From Deinandra increscens subsp. villosa (Eukaryota; Streptophyta; Magnoliopsida; Asterales; Asteraceae), in contig JBCNJP010000006.1 in NCBI GenBank assembly GCA_039602395.1, positions 38,346,731-38,410,730 of the forward strand: 64,000 nucleotides of DNA, read 5' to 3'. Positions 46,797 to 59,601 of the stretch are shown one piece after another; the first letter of the stretch is position 1, and each line of letters starts with the position of its first letter. The notes beneath the pieces were generated by a model. The model saw only the letters and a list, made by a program, of their open reading frames with translations, had not been told where the DNA came from and searched no databases. Made by a program: the position numbers and the translations under genes.

Positions 46797-48948
46797 TAAA
46801 ACGAGTACGCCAGTTGATTCTGATTCAGGTTCTAATAAAAAACTTGAAAAATTTTCAAATATGGAAACCAAAGGTTGTTTCCAAAGCCAACAATGACAAT
46901 GTGGAAGACACCGGGCGACCCGACACTATTGAATCGAGTCGATCCCAGAGCGACTAATGTTTTAATTTGGTGTCAACAAGTATTTCAGGAAGACTTTCGG
47001 TGATTGGAAAATTACTGATTGTGAAATATCTGAGCTAACTTAAATTGCATTTCCAAATCAATCATGTTTTTAAAATGCTAAATGGCTAAGTATTCGTGTT
47101 GGTTGATTAATTTCTGGTTTGTTTTTTACTCCGTCTTATTTTGAGGAGGAGTTTCTTTTAGCGAAAATATAAAAACAGTGTTGTTTTTCAACTAGTAAAA
47201 ATGAAAATCTATAAATAGAGTTGTCATTTTTAGGGGGAGAAATTTGAAGAGACAAAAACATTGAAAAATGCAAAGATCCAAAAACATTGAAAATGGAGAA
47301 ATTATATCCGACATGATTGGGAAATGATGGTACATTGGCTTACATCATCTGGCTCATGGATAAAATAGATGAAAAAGCCATAAGACCGTTTGATCGATAT
47401 GTAAGGTAGGCTCGACAAATCAGAAAGTATTCAATTGTGATATACACTAAATCTGATGCTTGACCTAGTGGACAACATCTTGATGCATACCTCAAGATAT
47501 ATCAAGAAAAAGATATGTGAAAATAAAATGAGAAGTCACTATGTATACATGTGTTCATTTTGCAAAGATTTAAACTTGTTTGATTTTCTTTATTTTGTCA
47601 AACGATCGGACTTTCTTTGCGTATCGAAAGATCGACCTGATAGTTGTTCGTTTGACGTCATGCTTTGTTTTCTTTGGTGTTTCGTATAACTCATCGGACT
47701 TTCTCTGCGTGTCCACAAGACCGACCTGATTGTTGTTGAGTTATACAATTTCAACTTGTTTTATTTTCTTATTTTGTTAAATCTGAGGCCTTATCTGCGT
47801 ATCGAAAGATCGACCTTAAGTAGATGATTTAACGTTCTTATTTATTTTTGCATGGAACACAGTTGAATACATCATGAATACAATCACTATGTGATGAAAT
47901 CACAAAAATGTGATAAGCAAAGCATATCTGAGTATGTCTGATAGTGTGGGGTACACTGGTCAAAGCAAACTTAATCAATATCTTAACATATCCAGATGTT
48001 ATGAGTATGATTATGTCTGAGTTTAAAGTTGGACAAATTATATCTGCAATCGACATGGCTTATGTGCTACAATAATCGAAATTGAAGTGTTGTTCAGCAT
48101 GTTTTGTTCAATATGATCCCAAGTCATGATCTTTCTCGCAAAAGAAAAAAATAGCGTCTGATTTTGTTTTGCATTTACATTTCATATCAGAAAATACCAA
48201 AACGATTTTAGGTGTGTTTTGATATAAAGTTTCTAAAAATCAAAAAGTTTTATTTCTTATTTCTTTTCGATTGATCAACACGGTATACGAAATCAATTTC
48301 AAAATCACAATATCTTAGAGTCTCGAAGAGACATTTTGCGCAAGGTTATTTATGTTGGCAGGTTTCTAGGTGGAAAGAGAACATCACAACTTCAAGTCTT
48401 CTGAAGATTGTTGATAAAGAGTTTACACACATTTCAAGATCAAGTATTCAAGATCAAGCTAATCATCAAGATAAAGAGGAGTTTGATTGAAAATAAAACT
48501 TCTATGTAGTTCGGATGCTGCATAAGGTTCATGCATTTCTTATGGAGGATGCATTGATACAACACATGTCGAGGGGGGGGGGGGGGTTGTTAGTACCTGA
48601 TTGTTCGTTATGTGAAGTATTAAAGAACAATGTGTGAAGCATCACAAGAACAAGACAAAAGTGACAAGTCTTGGGCTGGCCGAACTCTGGGCGAACCTGA
48701 GGTTCGGACCAGGCGAACTCTGTCCGAACTTCAGGTGCGGATGATCGTGAAATTTTCTTGTGTCATTGTCTATAAATAGGATGTCTTGTATAGAGAATAC
48801 AACTTCTTGGTAAAATATTCTATGTGTCTTTCTGTGTAATCTCTCTGTGGTCTAATACAAGCTTCATTGTATTTACATCTTGTGTTAATCTCGTTTTACA
48901 ATGATTTCGTTATGATTAAGTAGTCGATCCACCGCTCGCGCATTTTCA
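46797..48948 (+). mobile_element. Duplicated 3' part of element C
   Basis: It holds the last part of gag (to 46956), the 3' untranslated region with hairpin modules at 47597-47656, 47684-47746 and 47776-47833, the polypurine tract with a run of 14 G, and the LTR 48588-48948. Confidence 0.93.
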
Positions 48949-49477
48949 GCAGGTTTCTATGTGGGAAAAGATTTTCACAACTTCAAGTCTTCTGAAGCTG
49001 TTGATAAAGAGTTTACACAAGCTGAAATGTCAAGTATTCAAGATCAAACTCATCATCAAGTTGAGGAAGAGTTTGATTGAAGATATAAGTTTATGTGGAA
49101 GTTGATACTGCACATGTCGAGGGGGAGTTTGTTGATGCATAATTCTAGGTCGCCATGTGAAGTATCAAATACAAGACAAAGTGATGCAAGTTTGTTGTGA
49201 GCCAAACTCTAGGTGAACTCCTAGTTCGGACCACATGAACTTGGTCCGAACTGGAGGTTCAGATGATCGGGATTTTGCTTAGATTATTCATTCTATAAAT
49301 AGGTTGTCTTGTATATAGAATGCAACTTCTTGTCATATCTACAACTTTTGTGTGTGTTTTCTATGTGTATTTTCTCTCAAGCTTAATAATAAAAATTTCA
49401 TTTGTATTTACATTTTGATATCTTCTACATCTCATAATCACTAGATTAGCAAATGATCCAACGCTCACGCAATTTCA
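48949..49477 (+). repeat. Duplicated end of A with its 3' LTR
   Basis: The internal tail is 48949-49129, with the polypurine tract just before the LTR at 49130-49477. Confidence 0.93.
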
Positions 49478-50252
49478 GAGCCTAGCCCAGCATCCCGAGC
49501 CACTACATCCAGGGCCTTTGGAATGAAGAGAAAGACCCGAGGGTCCAGCACTGCTGCTGCTCAACATCCCCTGGCTGAGCTATCTCCCCAGGATCTTGTG
49601 CAACATGCTGAGGTCGTCGCCCATTAGGTAACTTTGGTTGTTCCTATTTTACACGCATTTTATAGTTAGATATGAAGTCAATTTTTAACTTGTGTTTACC
49701 TTTTTGTAGGCCAACTCTCGTCTCCTGGAGCTACTCGAATCCGCCAAGAGGCGCGCTGCTGATGCTGAGACTCTGAAATCCCGGGTCGCTCAGGCCAACA
49801 AGGATGCATCCAAGGCCAAAGCTCTGCATGACAAGGCTCATAAGCTGTTTCTTGAGAATGAAAAGAAGGCAGTTGAGGCCCGACACCAGCATGAGATAGC
49901 CCTGAAAGAGTATGTGGAGACATCCAAGAAAACGCCCATGATTTCGGTGCTGCAGACCAAGCTGAGGATGGCCAAGGAGGCAAAGGATGCAGGTCATACT
50001 AACGCCACCTGGACCGTGCAACTGTGGCTGAAACAACTACGTGCCTTGGGAGGTACCGTTCCCCAAGGGTATGATGCTGCTGTGGCCCAGGGTGCCAAGG
50101 TGACCCTTCCTGTTGGTGCATCTGGGTCTGGGACTGGAGAGGAGCAGCTGATGGCCAAGGATGCTGGGGGTGAGAAGGATGCAGGGGAGGAAGCAGTCAA
50201 GGGAGGAGGTGAAAGTGCTGAGGATGCAGCAGCCATAGATACCGTTCAATAG
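49478..50252 (+). pseudogene. Antisense gene of F, exons 3-4, second copy
   Basis: The 3' half of the gene, without its 5' exons. The likely intron is 49628-49709. Exon 4 runs to TAG at 50250-50252 and has no internal stop, unlike copy 1. The base before the donor has changed the last exon-3 codon from CAG to TAG. Confidence 0.65.
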
Positions 50253-51270
50253 TCCACGGTCTTTTACTTTCTTCCCTGTTTAATGTGTAGCTTTTTAAAC
50301 GATTTTCTTTTGTAATGGTTTGCCGGAGGTTTGATTCCCGGTGTTAGCATGCTCCACCCACAGGCTAAGCACCTGTGGTTCTGACTCTAAACCATCCTAA
50401 GGTGGTTGGACATTTTGCTCCAACCAAGGGATGGTTCTTTGTATACATATATAACTGTTTTCGAATTATATGCTGGTGTGATGTCTTTATCCTTTCTGCA
50501 CAAACAAATATGTAAGTCTGATAAAAACATTAAAAAATAACCCGTACCTTTTATATCCTGGGGTGTACCCTGAATGTTAAGCTCCTTCTCATGCAAATAT
50601 CCCATCCTTAGTGCAATTACGCTTTGGAATGTTTAGTAACAACTTATCTAATATCGAAATCCAGGATTTAGCATTACCATGCCATCCTGGACCATAATCG
50701 CTTAGATATATCCTGCATATGTTAGAAATGAGTTTTAATAACTAGGTTCAAACAAAAAATCTTGGGGTCAAGCCCAAAAATCATGGGGTCCAGCCCAAAA
50801 ATTCTCGGGTCAAGCCCAAAAATCCTGGGGTCAAGCCCAAAAATCCTGGGGTCAAACCAATAAATCCTGGTGTCAAACCCGGTGTCGATCCGGGAAGGGT
50901 CCACCTCGAGCCGAACCGGCGAACTAGGATATTGCCTCGTGTGTCTTATGTTGGTGTGAAAACATCAAAAACCTTAAGGAACCCCCATACGTCCATAAAT
51001 CATGAGGTGTTCGCCCATGCTGTTAACACAGGTCGATCCCACAATCCTGGGTCCAATATGTGGGTTAACATGCGGTACAGGTGGGGGTCATGCGCTACAG
51101 ACGATTTACCCAAACGTAGGAGAGGTGATAGATATCCTCTCGAACCTTAGAAGGTATACTAGATACCTTAAATGGAGTAGAGATGGCCAGTCTCTAACTT
51201 AGGAGAAATACATCCCTGGCTTCATGCATCTAGGGTCACGCATCTATTTCAAGTGTCTTAAACACAGAAG
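50253..51270 (-). other. Non-coding 3' region of F, second copy
   Basis: Duplicate of 45316-46309. The 20-bp repeat block lies at 50757-50880 and is one unit longer. Confidence 0.75.
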
Positions 51271-51743
51271 TCAATAGATTTTATAGAGAATAATAAAAAA
51301 CAAGAATAAAAAAAGAACAGAAGTAAGTAATAATAAAGAATGTAAAAGAAATACCTTGGATAAATTTTTAATTAGGAAACATACCTGGGACACAGCATCC
51401 TGGGATACAAGACTTACATGAGATAGACTTTCAAATGAATCGCATTCCATGGACGTGGTAATAATTCTCCTTCCATGCTGGCAAGCCAATATGCCCCCTT
51501 ACCTGCCTCTTTATCGATCAAATATGGACCTTCCCATTTAGGGGGCTAACTTACCATCCCCTGGATTTTTCGTGTTCTGAAATACTTTCCTTAGAACCAA
51601 GTCTCCTACCCTGAATCTTCGGATTCGTACATGTTTTTTGTAGGTATTGGAGATTCTTTGTTGATATGCGGCCATTCTCCAAGCAGGTTGCTCTCGTAGC
51701 TCATCCACGGTATCAAGGTTGTCAGCTAAGGATTCATTATTTG
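51271..51743 (-). pseudogene. Integrase C-terminal part of F, second copy
   Basis: This is the copy contiguous with the integrase core. It has one extra G in the run at 51541-51545 compared with copy 1, which shifts the frame after GDGKLA. Confidence 0.8.
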
Positions 51744-52501
51744 CATGCTGGGTTTAACTGATGACCCAAAATGTTGGGATGACCATTTCTGTTGGAATGA
51801 CTGCTTCTATACCAAAGACCAAGGAAAGTGGAGTCTGGCCTGTGGCATTCTTGGATGTAGTTCTATCAGCCCACAATGCTAATGGTAATTCTTCTACCCA
51901 TTTTCCCTTCTTCTCCTTGAGCCTTTTCTTCAAATTGTTGATACTGATCTTATTGCTAGACTCTGCTTGGCCATTAGCTTGAGGATGCACTGGTGTAGAA
52001 GTTATCATTTTTATCCCCCAACTTTCGTAGAATACAGTAGTCCTTTTGCCGATGAATTGAGATCCATTGTCACACACTATCTCAGAGGGTATGCCAAATC
52101 TTGTTATGATATTCCTTTTGATGAATGAAATGACTTCTTTTTCTCTAACTTGGGCATATGCCTCCGCCTCTATCCATTTTGAAAAGTAATCGGTCATCGC
52201 TAACATAAAAGACTTTTCCTCCCGGGGCTCGGGATAACTTCCCAACGATGTCCATTCCCCACTTCATAAAGGGCCAGGATGCAGGGATAGGGTGCAAGGG
52301 TTCAACCGGTTGATGAAGAATATTGGCATGTCTTTGGCAAGCATCACATTTAAGGGAAAAATCCTGGGCATCCTTTCTCAAGGATGGCCAGAAGTAGCCC
52401 GTTCTCAGGATTTTAGACATTAGAGACCTGCCCCTTGTATGGTTTCCGCAGTCGCCTTTATGGATATCTTTGAGGACTTCTTGAGTTTCGTCGTCTTCCA
52501 A
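51744..52501 (-). pseudogene. Integrase of gypsy element F
   Basis: The zinc-binding part (HKGDCGNHTRGRSLM, CDACQRH) and the start of the core (MKWGMDIVGKL) read in 52501-52145. After a frameshift the core continues in 52245-51754 with MTDYFSKWIEAEAY, CDNGSQFIG and HPQANGQAESSN, giving the D-D-E catalytic triad. It would insert the DNA copy into chromosomes. A frameshift near 52210 disables it. Confidence 0.92.
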
Positions 52502-52559
52502 ACATCTTACGTATGTACCTGCAACAAATTTATTTATATAATTTCCCTTTTATAAGAAC

Positions 52560-53534
52560 TTACCTGGCCATTCTTGTCCTGAATGCCCTTATATCCTTTT
52601 CTTCCTCCGGGATAGAACCATTCTGTAGATAGTCTATGATAGGCCGAGTCCAGGATGACGGACTATCCTGAGAATCAGGACATTGTCCATCCTGGGATGC
52701 TAAGACTCTACCCCCAGGATCAGTGTGTTCTGGGTTCTCCAGTTGGTTGATTGCTGGGTTTAGTATGTGAATTATGGGGATGTGTGTATCCTCCATTTCC
52801 TTGAATGCTGACCCCCGGTTTGCTAGTGCATCTGCTTCGGCATTTTCATCTCTGGGTACTTGCAGAATATTGAAAGTTTGAAAATTATGGGATATAGCCT
52901 TCACAATTTCTAGGTACTTGGCCAGCTTCTCCCCTTTCACTGCATAAGTTCCATTAAAATGATTAGTTAAAAGTAGGGAGTCGATGTATACTTGGATGTT
53001 CTGGATCCCGAGATGCAAGGCTAATTGTAAGCCAGGAATTAGGGCTTCATACTCCACTTCGTTGTTAGTTGCCTGGAATCCACACCTTACAGCCTCGGGT
53101 ATCATGTCCCCCTATGGCGATTTCAGTATGATTCCAAGGCCTGTACCCCTGAAATTGGATGATCCATCTGTAAATAGGGTCCAACATCCTGAGAGTTCTT
53201 CTTCCTGTAGGCTCTGGAATTCTTGATCTGCTTCATCCTGGATGTCACTACTGAAATCAGCCACAAAGTTTGCTAGAGCCTGTGATTTTATTGTTGTTAT
53301 TACTTCGTAGACCAGGTTATAAGCGCTCAGCTTTAGGGACCATTTTGCCATCCTACCTGACATCTCAGGTTTTCTCAAAACAGAGTTTATAGGGTAGTTA
53401 GTTTTCACATGTATAGTATGAGTTTTGAAATAATGTCTATGTTTGGTGGAAGCCATACTTAGGGCTAGTATAAGTTTCTCTAAATGTGAATAACTGGAGT
53501 CCGCATCAAGGAGACTCTTACTTACATAGTACAC
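52560..53534 (-). pseudogene. Two RNase H domains of F
   Basis: The first, 53534-53290, is the domain attached to reverse transcriptase (LEKLILALSMASTKHRHYF). The second, from WTLFTDGSSNFRGTGLG through NNEVEYEALIPGLQLAL, YIDSLLL and ENAEADALAN, is a complete extra RNase H typical of Tat-type elements. A stop at 53112 lies inside the second. They degrade the RNA strand during reverse transcription. Confidence 0.9.
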
Positions 53535-53796
53535 TGGGTGTTGTGGCCCTCTACATTCTTGGTTAGGACTGCACTCACTGTATTACTCAGAACTGCGATG
53601 TACAAGGACAATGGTTCCCCTCGGTTTGGCTTCATGAGGAGAGGTGCTCAGGATAAATATGACTTCAAATCCTAGAAAACATGCTCATGTTGGGATGTCC
53701 ACTCGAACTTTTTGTTCTTTCTCAGGATGTCATAGAAATCTCGGCATCTCTCCGAGGATTTGGAGATAAATCTGTTCATGGCTGCAACCCCGCCTG

Positions 53797-54481
53797 TCAG
53801 CCTTTGTACATTGGTGACTTCAGATTCACAATGGCACAAATTTGTTCAGGGCTAGCCTCGATTCCTCTCTTGGTCACCATGTAACCCAGGAATTTTCCAG
53901 CACCCACTCCAAAATGACACTTCTCTGGATTCAGCTTCATATTGTATTTGTCTAAGATATCGAAAGATTCTTTAACATCCTGGACGTGTGTACTGACATT
54001 CAGGGATTTTACCACTATGTCGTCTATATACACCTCACTTGTTTCTCCCAGCTTTTCTTTGAACATCATATTCACCAGTCTTTGGTAGGTTGCCCCTGCA
54101 TTTTTAGGACATGCACGATTCACGATTCAGGTCTATGTAATCTACACAGACGCTCCATTTTCCATTTTTCTTCTCCACTACCACCACATTTAACCATCTA
54201 GGGAACTTGACTTCCCTGATCATCCTGTTTTTCAGCAGACGGTCCACATCCTCTTGGATTATTATATACTTCTTAGGAGCATACTTTCTTTTCTTTTGAT
54301 GCACAAGCCTGTAGGAGGGATCAATACCATGTTTATGTGTTATAACATCATTGGATATACCTGTCATGTCTTCAGTATTCCATGCAAATGTTGACATTCT
54401 GGATCTGAGGAATTCAACCAGCTCTTTTTCACTAGGGCCAGGGATGTTAGTGCCAATCAACAATTTCTTCCCAGGATGCAA
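53797..54481 (-). pseudogene. Reverse transcriptase of F with internal deletion
   Basis: The start reads FAWNTEDMTGISNDVITHK, then KKYIIIQEDVDRLLKNRMIR and CVDYIDLNR. The sequence then passes directly to NAGATYQRLVNMMFKE and the catalytic YIDDIVVKS. The usual segment between these, about 60 residues including the first catalytic aspartate, is missing. The bases aatcgtg are also duplicated there, causing a frameshift. The enzyme is dead. Confidence 0.9.
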
Positions 54482-54553
54482 GGGGACTAGGACTACTTGT
54501 TTGACATCCTGTTCCCTTGTCTCTAGGATGTCCCTGGCCTTCTTCTTTAATTG

Positions 54554-55641
54554 CTATCCTTGACGGGCCTTTGCTGAAATCTTCATAGATGATGTGTAGC
54601 AGTCCTTCGCTTCTTGTTGATCGCTAGTGATGGTGACTACACCCCAGGGTGTTGGTAGCTTAACACATTGATGGTTGGTCGAGGGGACAACCTTCATGTC
54701 ATGAATCCAGGGTCTGCCTAGGATAATGTCTTGTATCCGGACGGAGCATCCATGACACAAAAGCGTTGCATCGAGTTCACACCTTCTATGTATACTAGGA
54801 GTTTTACCTCCCCCAGAGTGTTATTTTTTTCGCCACTGAAACCCACGAGTACCGTGGATTTAGCTATGATTTCATCCTGGGGTATTCCCAGCTTGGTCAA
54901 AGCTTTGAGTTGAATGATGTTGACAGAACTGCCTCTGTCGATCAGGATCCTCTTCACGAAATGGTTGGAAATATAGAGAGTGATCACCGGTCCATCATGA
55001 TGAGGGTACATGACATTGCACCTATCGTCCTCGCCAAAGGTAACGTCTTTCACGTCCGTTTGTATTGACGTCTTGACTGGTTTCCTGGGTATGTCTGACT
55101 TGGACTCCCTTGCATGTCTTTTAGCTGCAGAATAAGAGGTACCACATATATCAGATCCACTAGAAATAAAGTAAATTACCTTCGCATCCGGGGATGAGGA
55201 TGCTACTCGCTCAGGATGTCCGCGTGATCTGTCTGCATCTTGGGTCCGGTCAGTGCCCCTGGATTTTGCAGGCGGATCAGCGCTCTTGGACTTGTCCTTC
55301 TTTCTTCCCAAGAGCTCTTTTAGGAAGCCTTTGCTCAATAGATAATTGATCTCCTTGCGCATGGCTATGCAATCTTCGGTCACATGGCCAAAGTCCTCGT
55401 GGTACGCACACCACTTGGACTTGTCCTTCCAGGATGTTTGTTTATCCGTCTTCCTGGGCCACCTTGCTTTGTCCCCCAAATCCCGCATAGCATTAATTAC
55501 ACCTGCAACATCAGTAGCAAAAAAAAATTCATTAAAAGTAGGATATTCTTCATCATCCTCGTCTTCGCCCTGATCGACCCTGTTAACCCTAGGATTATCA
55601 GGTTTGGAATAGGTTTTAGGCCTCTGAGACCTAGGATGCAT
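54554..55641 (-). pseudogene. Protease region of F
   Basis: The frame includes a cysteine/histidine motif (CAYHEDFGHVTEDC), a basic linker, then the aspartic protease with ILIDRGSSVNII and, in the next frame, ILGRPWIHDMK. The active site normally reads D-T/S-G; here it is D-R-G, which should abolish activity. A frameshift near 54730 splits the domain. Confidence 0.85.
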
Positions 55642-55681
55642 TGATTCTGATTTCCTGTTGGAGGAGTCGTATCCTGGGACT

Positions 55682-56936
55682 GCCTCGACTTTTTCTTACA
55701 CTATCTTATTCTTAAAGTTTGATGAATCTTAGGGCCCTATGCCTTACTTCATCAAGCCTGTGACAAGGGTTCATCACAAGATCTTGGTAGAAGGGTGAAT
55801 CCTTCTTAAGGCCCATTTTGAATGCTTGGACGGCGGTAGCCATATCCATGTTGGGAATATCCAAGACTTCCCTGCTAAACCTGTTCACATAATCCCTGAG
55901 AGACTTGTTAGCATTCTGGGTAACCCTGTAAAGATCAGTCGTTAGTTTTTTGAAACTATGACTACAAGAAATCTGGTTTTTAAATAAGTTAACTAAATGA
56001 GAAAAAGATGTGATAAAGAAGGGTAGAACACTCAGGAGCCACTTCAAAGTTGAGCCTGCGAGTGTCGACCCAAAACCTTACCATAGGCATGCCTCCTTGA
56101 TTTCATGGGGCATGTCGATTACTTCCATCCTTTCCATTTACTGGGCCACGTGTTCCTCCGGGCCAGTTGTGCCATCGTACAACTTTATGTTAGGAGTCTG
56201 GAACCTCTTGGATATTTCCACGTCACATATTGGGGGAACAGACCTTGAAAGTCGATGACTCGACGGTGCTACTTCAGGAATGGGTTAGACCACTCCAGGG
56301 ACACTCAAGATCATTTCTTTAAGTTTTTTTGAGATCCCTGGCTACTGATGGGCTAACACCTGCATCATGTACAGATTCGTTAGTACGGGCATTAAGATTA
56401 GAGGTTTTGAGGATGTTACCAGTATCCTGGGTAGTGGTGCCCCCGGGATTCACAGTAGATTCCCTGAATGTAGACATCATAGGTCTGTCAGCCAGGGTAG
56501 TATAAACAGTAGCAAATGCAGGCCTTGGGTCTGTAATTTGAATGTCATCCGCTAGACTAGATCCATTCCCAGGACTGTTGTATTGTAGCCTTCTAGCCTG
56601 GACAGGAGACACGGGTGTATGATCCACCCTACCCATCTCTGATCTCAGCCTAGCCATTTCCCAAGCACATCCTGGTTCACCTTCTGCTGTTACTCCATGT
56701 ATTGCTACATTTTCGCAAACATAATGAGGTATTCATCATTAGAGACCAGTACTGGGATTTCATCACCACATCCTTATCCCGTGACACCCTGGTTGGCATC
56801 TCTGTTGGTGTTACGGTTCACAGTATTTGTCGTTGACGTGGTAACCCACGGTGGTGGAGGAGGAAGGACAATGCTAGCTGTAGTAGAAGTGTTCGCAGGA
56901 GTAGATGCATTCGAAGTTTTCGGCTGTGTTGCCATT
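55682..56936 (-). pseudogene. Gag of gypsy element F
   Basis: The start is probably ATG at 56936 (MATQPKTSNASTPANTS). The proline/threonine-rich N-terminus has several stops. The gag domain follows with IKLYDGTTGPEEHVAQ, FGSTLAGSTLKWLL, SLRDYVNRFSREVLDIPN and AVQAFKMGLKKDSPFYQ. Stops lie near 56130 and 56080. It would form the particle shell. Confidence 0.88.
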
Positions 56937-57007
56937 TTTGATGGATTTTTGTAAAGATCAAGTTTAGGACAAATCTGAAAAGAGTTTGAAAGAAAATTGA
57001 CACCAGT

Positions 57008-57026
57008 TGCCCCACGGTGGGCGCCA
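57008..57026 (-). other. Primer-binding site of F
   Basis: The minus strand reads tggcgcccaccgtggggca a few bases inside the 5' LTR, a form common in Tat-type gypsy elements. The tRNA was not assigned. Confidence 0.85.
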
Positions 57027-57029
57027 AAT

Positions 57030-57826
57030 TGTCTTGGTTAAAAATTACAAAACTCAATGTAGTAACCAAATTAGTTTGTGACATATGGTGCCTAGATGTT
57101 TGAATTTGTAAGATCAGTTTTTCTAGTCAAAATTCAAGGTTTAGAAAGAATAGATGGAAACACAATAACAACTTCCCTGGATGTAACTAACAACACCAAG
57201 ATTTTTGAGGGGAAAGAGCCCTTAACTATTGGATGTCTCCAAGAGCCGCCGGCATAAAAAACCCCTTGGCAACGATAACACACGTTGCCCTTTTATTCCA
57301 CTGAAAATAATTCGATTACAAATGTTTGCGGTAATAGCTAAGTGTATGAGTGAGAGTACCAGTGATTGTAAGTGTGTAAAATGAATCCTATACCGCCTTT
57401 AAATAAAATCAGATCCTAACTAATTATTTGTGATTCTTGGGATCTTCTTCTTAATGACTCGAAGCCGTTATTTGACCGAATTTGGTGGCAGGTCTTCATT
57501 TCCACACGTGCTTAGACTTTGACAGAGTCCACATGATCGTTATCCATCTTCTCGTTCCTGGCTTGAACATATAGAATCAAAGAAAAGATTAGTAACGTCG
57601 TCCTAGCATGCATGGTATCTGTGCATGCTGGGATTAGATAAATTAAATAGATAAATTCAGAATACATTACATCCTGAGATGATAATCAAATAAAGGTACA
57701 ACGAACATAAATAGAAATCCTGGGTACCGATAACTGAAAGCGCAGTCCCTGTACATTTGCCATCCAGGGGTCTCAAGCTGTCGAAGATCAATAGTAAAAT
57801 TCAGGGGCAAAATCCAGGGTATAACA
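57030..57826 (-). repeat. 5' LTR of gypsy element F
   Basis: The LTR runs tgtcttggttaaaaatt to ccagggtataaca, followed by target duplication agcac at 57827-57831. It holds about 55 bp that the 3' LTR lacks. Confidence 0.93.
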
Positions 57827-57831
57827 AGCAC

Positions 57832-58523
57832 AATCATCCATTGTTTCAGCAGAAAAAGCATTCTGATTTGTTGTTTCTGGAATTGTAAAGTTGCAACCCC
57901 GTGATGAATTATTATCATAATTTCCAAAAATATTTCCAATGAAAGTAGTAGTTGGTGCAGAACTCAGACTTGGTTTAGTCTTAGCCGTCATACTATCAGC
58001 ATTCTCACCATGATACAATTCTGGATTTTACAAATTTGCTTTGGATTTGTTGGAATTCATCATTTCCATCTCACGGGCATGAAGTTTACCAGTTAGATCA
58101 TGAAATGTCAATGTGGAAAATTCTTTATCATGTGTAAGCAACAACACATAATTTTCCCATTTTACAGGTAAAGCCTCCATAATCTTTTCTTTTAACTCTT
58201 CATCCGTTTTCTAAATCCCCATAATCTTCAATTCACTTATAAGATGTGACAATCTTGATACAAGAGCTGTAATGTTTTCATTCTCAAAATGCTGGAAGTT
58301 ATCAAACTCCTTAGTCAACACCTTCTTTCGACTTTTCTTGTATTAATCATTCCCTTCACACCTTGCTGATAAAGCATCCCAAAATTGTTTTGATTTCTTG
58401 CAAGTACTAAATTGATGTAACAACTCAGTGGGTAATGCCATCATAAGATAACCAAAAGCTTTTTGTTCAAGCTCATATGATTTTCTTTCAGCAATATCGA
58501 AGGTATGAACTTCTTTGAAAGAT
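57832..58523 (-). pseudogene. Gag of element D, N-terminal part
   Basis: The minus strand encodes the UBN2-like domain and MYHGENADSMTAKTKP, SRGCNFTIPETTNQNAFSAE, matching B at 12230-11560. Stops and frameshifts are present. The first part of gag, including the start codon, is missing because element K sits at 58524. Confidence 0.85.
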
Positions 58524-59601
58524 TGTCCGATTTCAAGATTTTTTATCCGGTTTCTCTAGGCAACCGAGCGAGACGGTTCGACTCTCTGCATTTATTTTTC
58601 ACGCTTTCAACTAGATGTTTTTGGAGAGATTTAGAGAAATAGGAGGAACTATTATGGAAATGGATTATCGGATCGATTATCAGAAGTTGGAGCATTTTCA
58701 GTGTTTGATTGGTTTACCTGATTCGGTTTGTTGTGGTTTTGATTCTAATGTTCAGCTTTCTTAGTATTGTACCAGCCCGTGTGAACCGAGTGAACTGCAG
58801 CACTTGGCTCTCAACTGGAGAAACAAGAACAGAAGAAGCTTATTTAGAGGGGAATTCTCTACGATAGAAAGTCTCGGGTTTATCAGTTTCCCATTGAAGA
58901 TGTATGACAGAGCGGTTCTTCAGCAGTTGAACAGATTTGAAAGCATCAGTCAAGGGGGAATATGTTGGAACAAAAATCTATGTGATCGACGCCATCAAAT
59001 CTGTTTACCAAAGCATTGGATTGAAGGATCCATCGTGAAATGATTCAGAAACACGGGTTGTGATGATCAAGGCTTGCAGATTGGACCGAAGATCGTTTTT
59101 TGGAAAAGTTAACCATTCGGGTCAGTGGTCAACATAAAAGTCAACGAAAGATCGATTCGAGCGAGTCAAGCTTCAGATTAATTAAATAAACTAATTAAAT
59201 CAACTTTGATTTAATTAATATTTATTTTATTCTAGTTTAATTTTATTTTGTTCAATTTATTATTTTTTCACTTGTTAGTAATCCTCACTATATATATAGT
59301 GAGGGTGCCCCATTCACAAGAGAAGAGAAATGCTCCCATGTTGGATGATGCATTCTCTAGAGTGATGTGAGATTCCATTATAGAGAGATAGAGAGTCATG
59401 GATTTCTAGAGAGAGATTGTGTGTTTGTCATGATTTCTTGATGTTGTAATCATTCGACTAATGAAATCATTCGACTAGTTCATCATCTTTCTTGTGTTAT
59501 GATTTTCTTGATTCTCCTTCATCATCATCGTCTCGGGTTTCCGCATTCGATCTTCGTTCTTGCTCAATATCGAGATTCTTGATGTGAAATCGGTCCTGAC
59601 A
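58524..59601 (+). mobile_element. Truncated copia tail K with 3' LTR
   Basis: A polypurine tract caagggggaata at about 58949-58960 precedes an LTR from tgttggaacaaaaatc (about 58961) to tcggtcctgaca (59601). Upstream, 58524-58960 is internal 3' sequence of the same element. The 5' LTR and genes are missing, as is the stretch of D gag that should flank it, so a deletion removed both. A short tatatatatag near 59291 may be its TATA box. Confidence 0.75.

Larger units (their letters stand above)
46797..51743 (+). repeat. Tandem duplication, copy 2 (4.95 kb)
   Basis: The junction at 46775-46800 carries an extra copy of tcagctaaggattc, already present just upstream, before the switch to C sequence (taaaacgagtacg). 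Copy 2 has one additional 20-bp unit in the repeat block and joins normally to F's integrase at 51743. Confidence 0.95.
3556..57826 (-). mobile_element. Ty3/gypsy Tat-type LTR retrotransposon F, interrupted
   Basis: The element reads on the minus strand between LTRs 57030-57826 (5') and 3556-4302 (3'), with target-site duplication agcac at 3551-3555 and 57827-57831. Gene order is gag, protease, reverse transcriptase, two RNase H domains and integrase, which with the doubled RNase H points to the Tat group. A spliced gene on the opposite strand lies between integrase and the 3' LTR. Element A and everything nested in it occupies 5557-44540, and 46797-51743 is a duplicated segment. Without these it is about 10.3 kb. 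Every coding domain is damaged. Confidence 0.92.
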
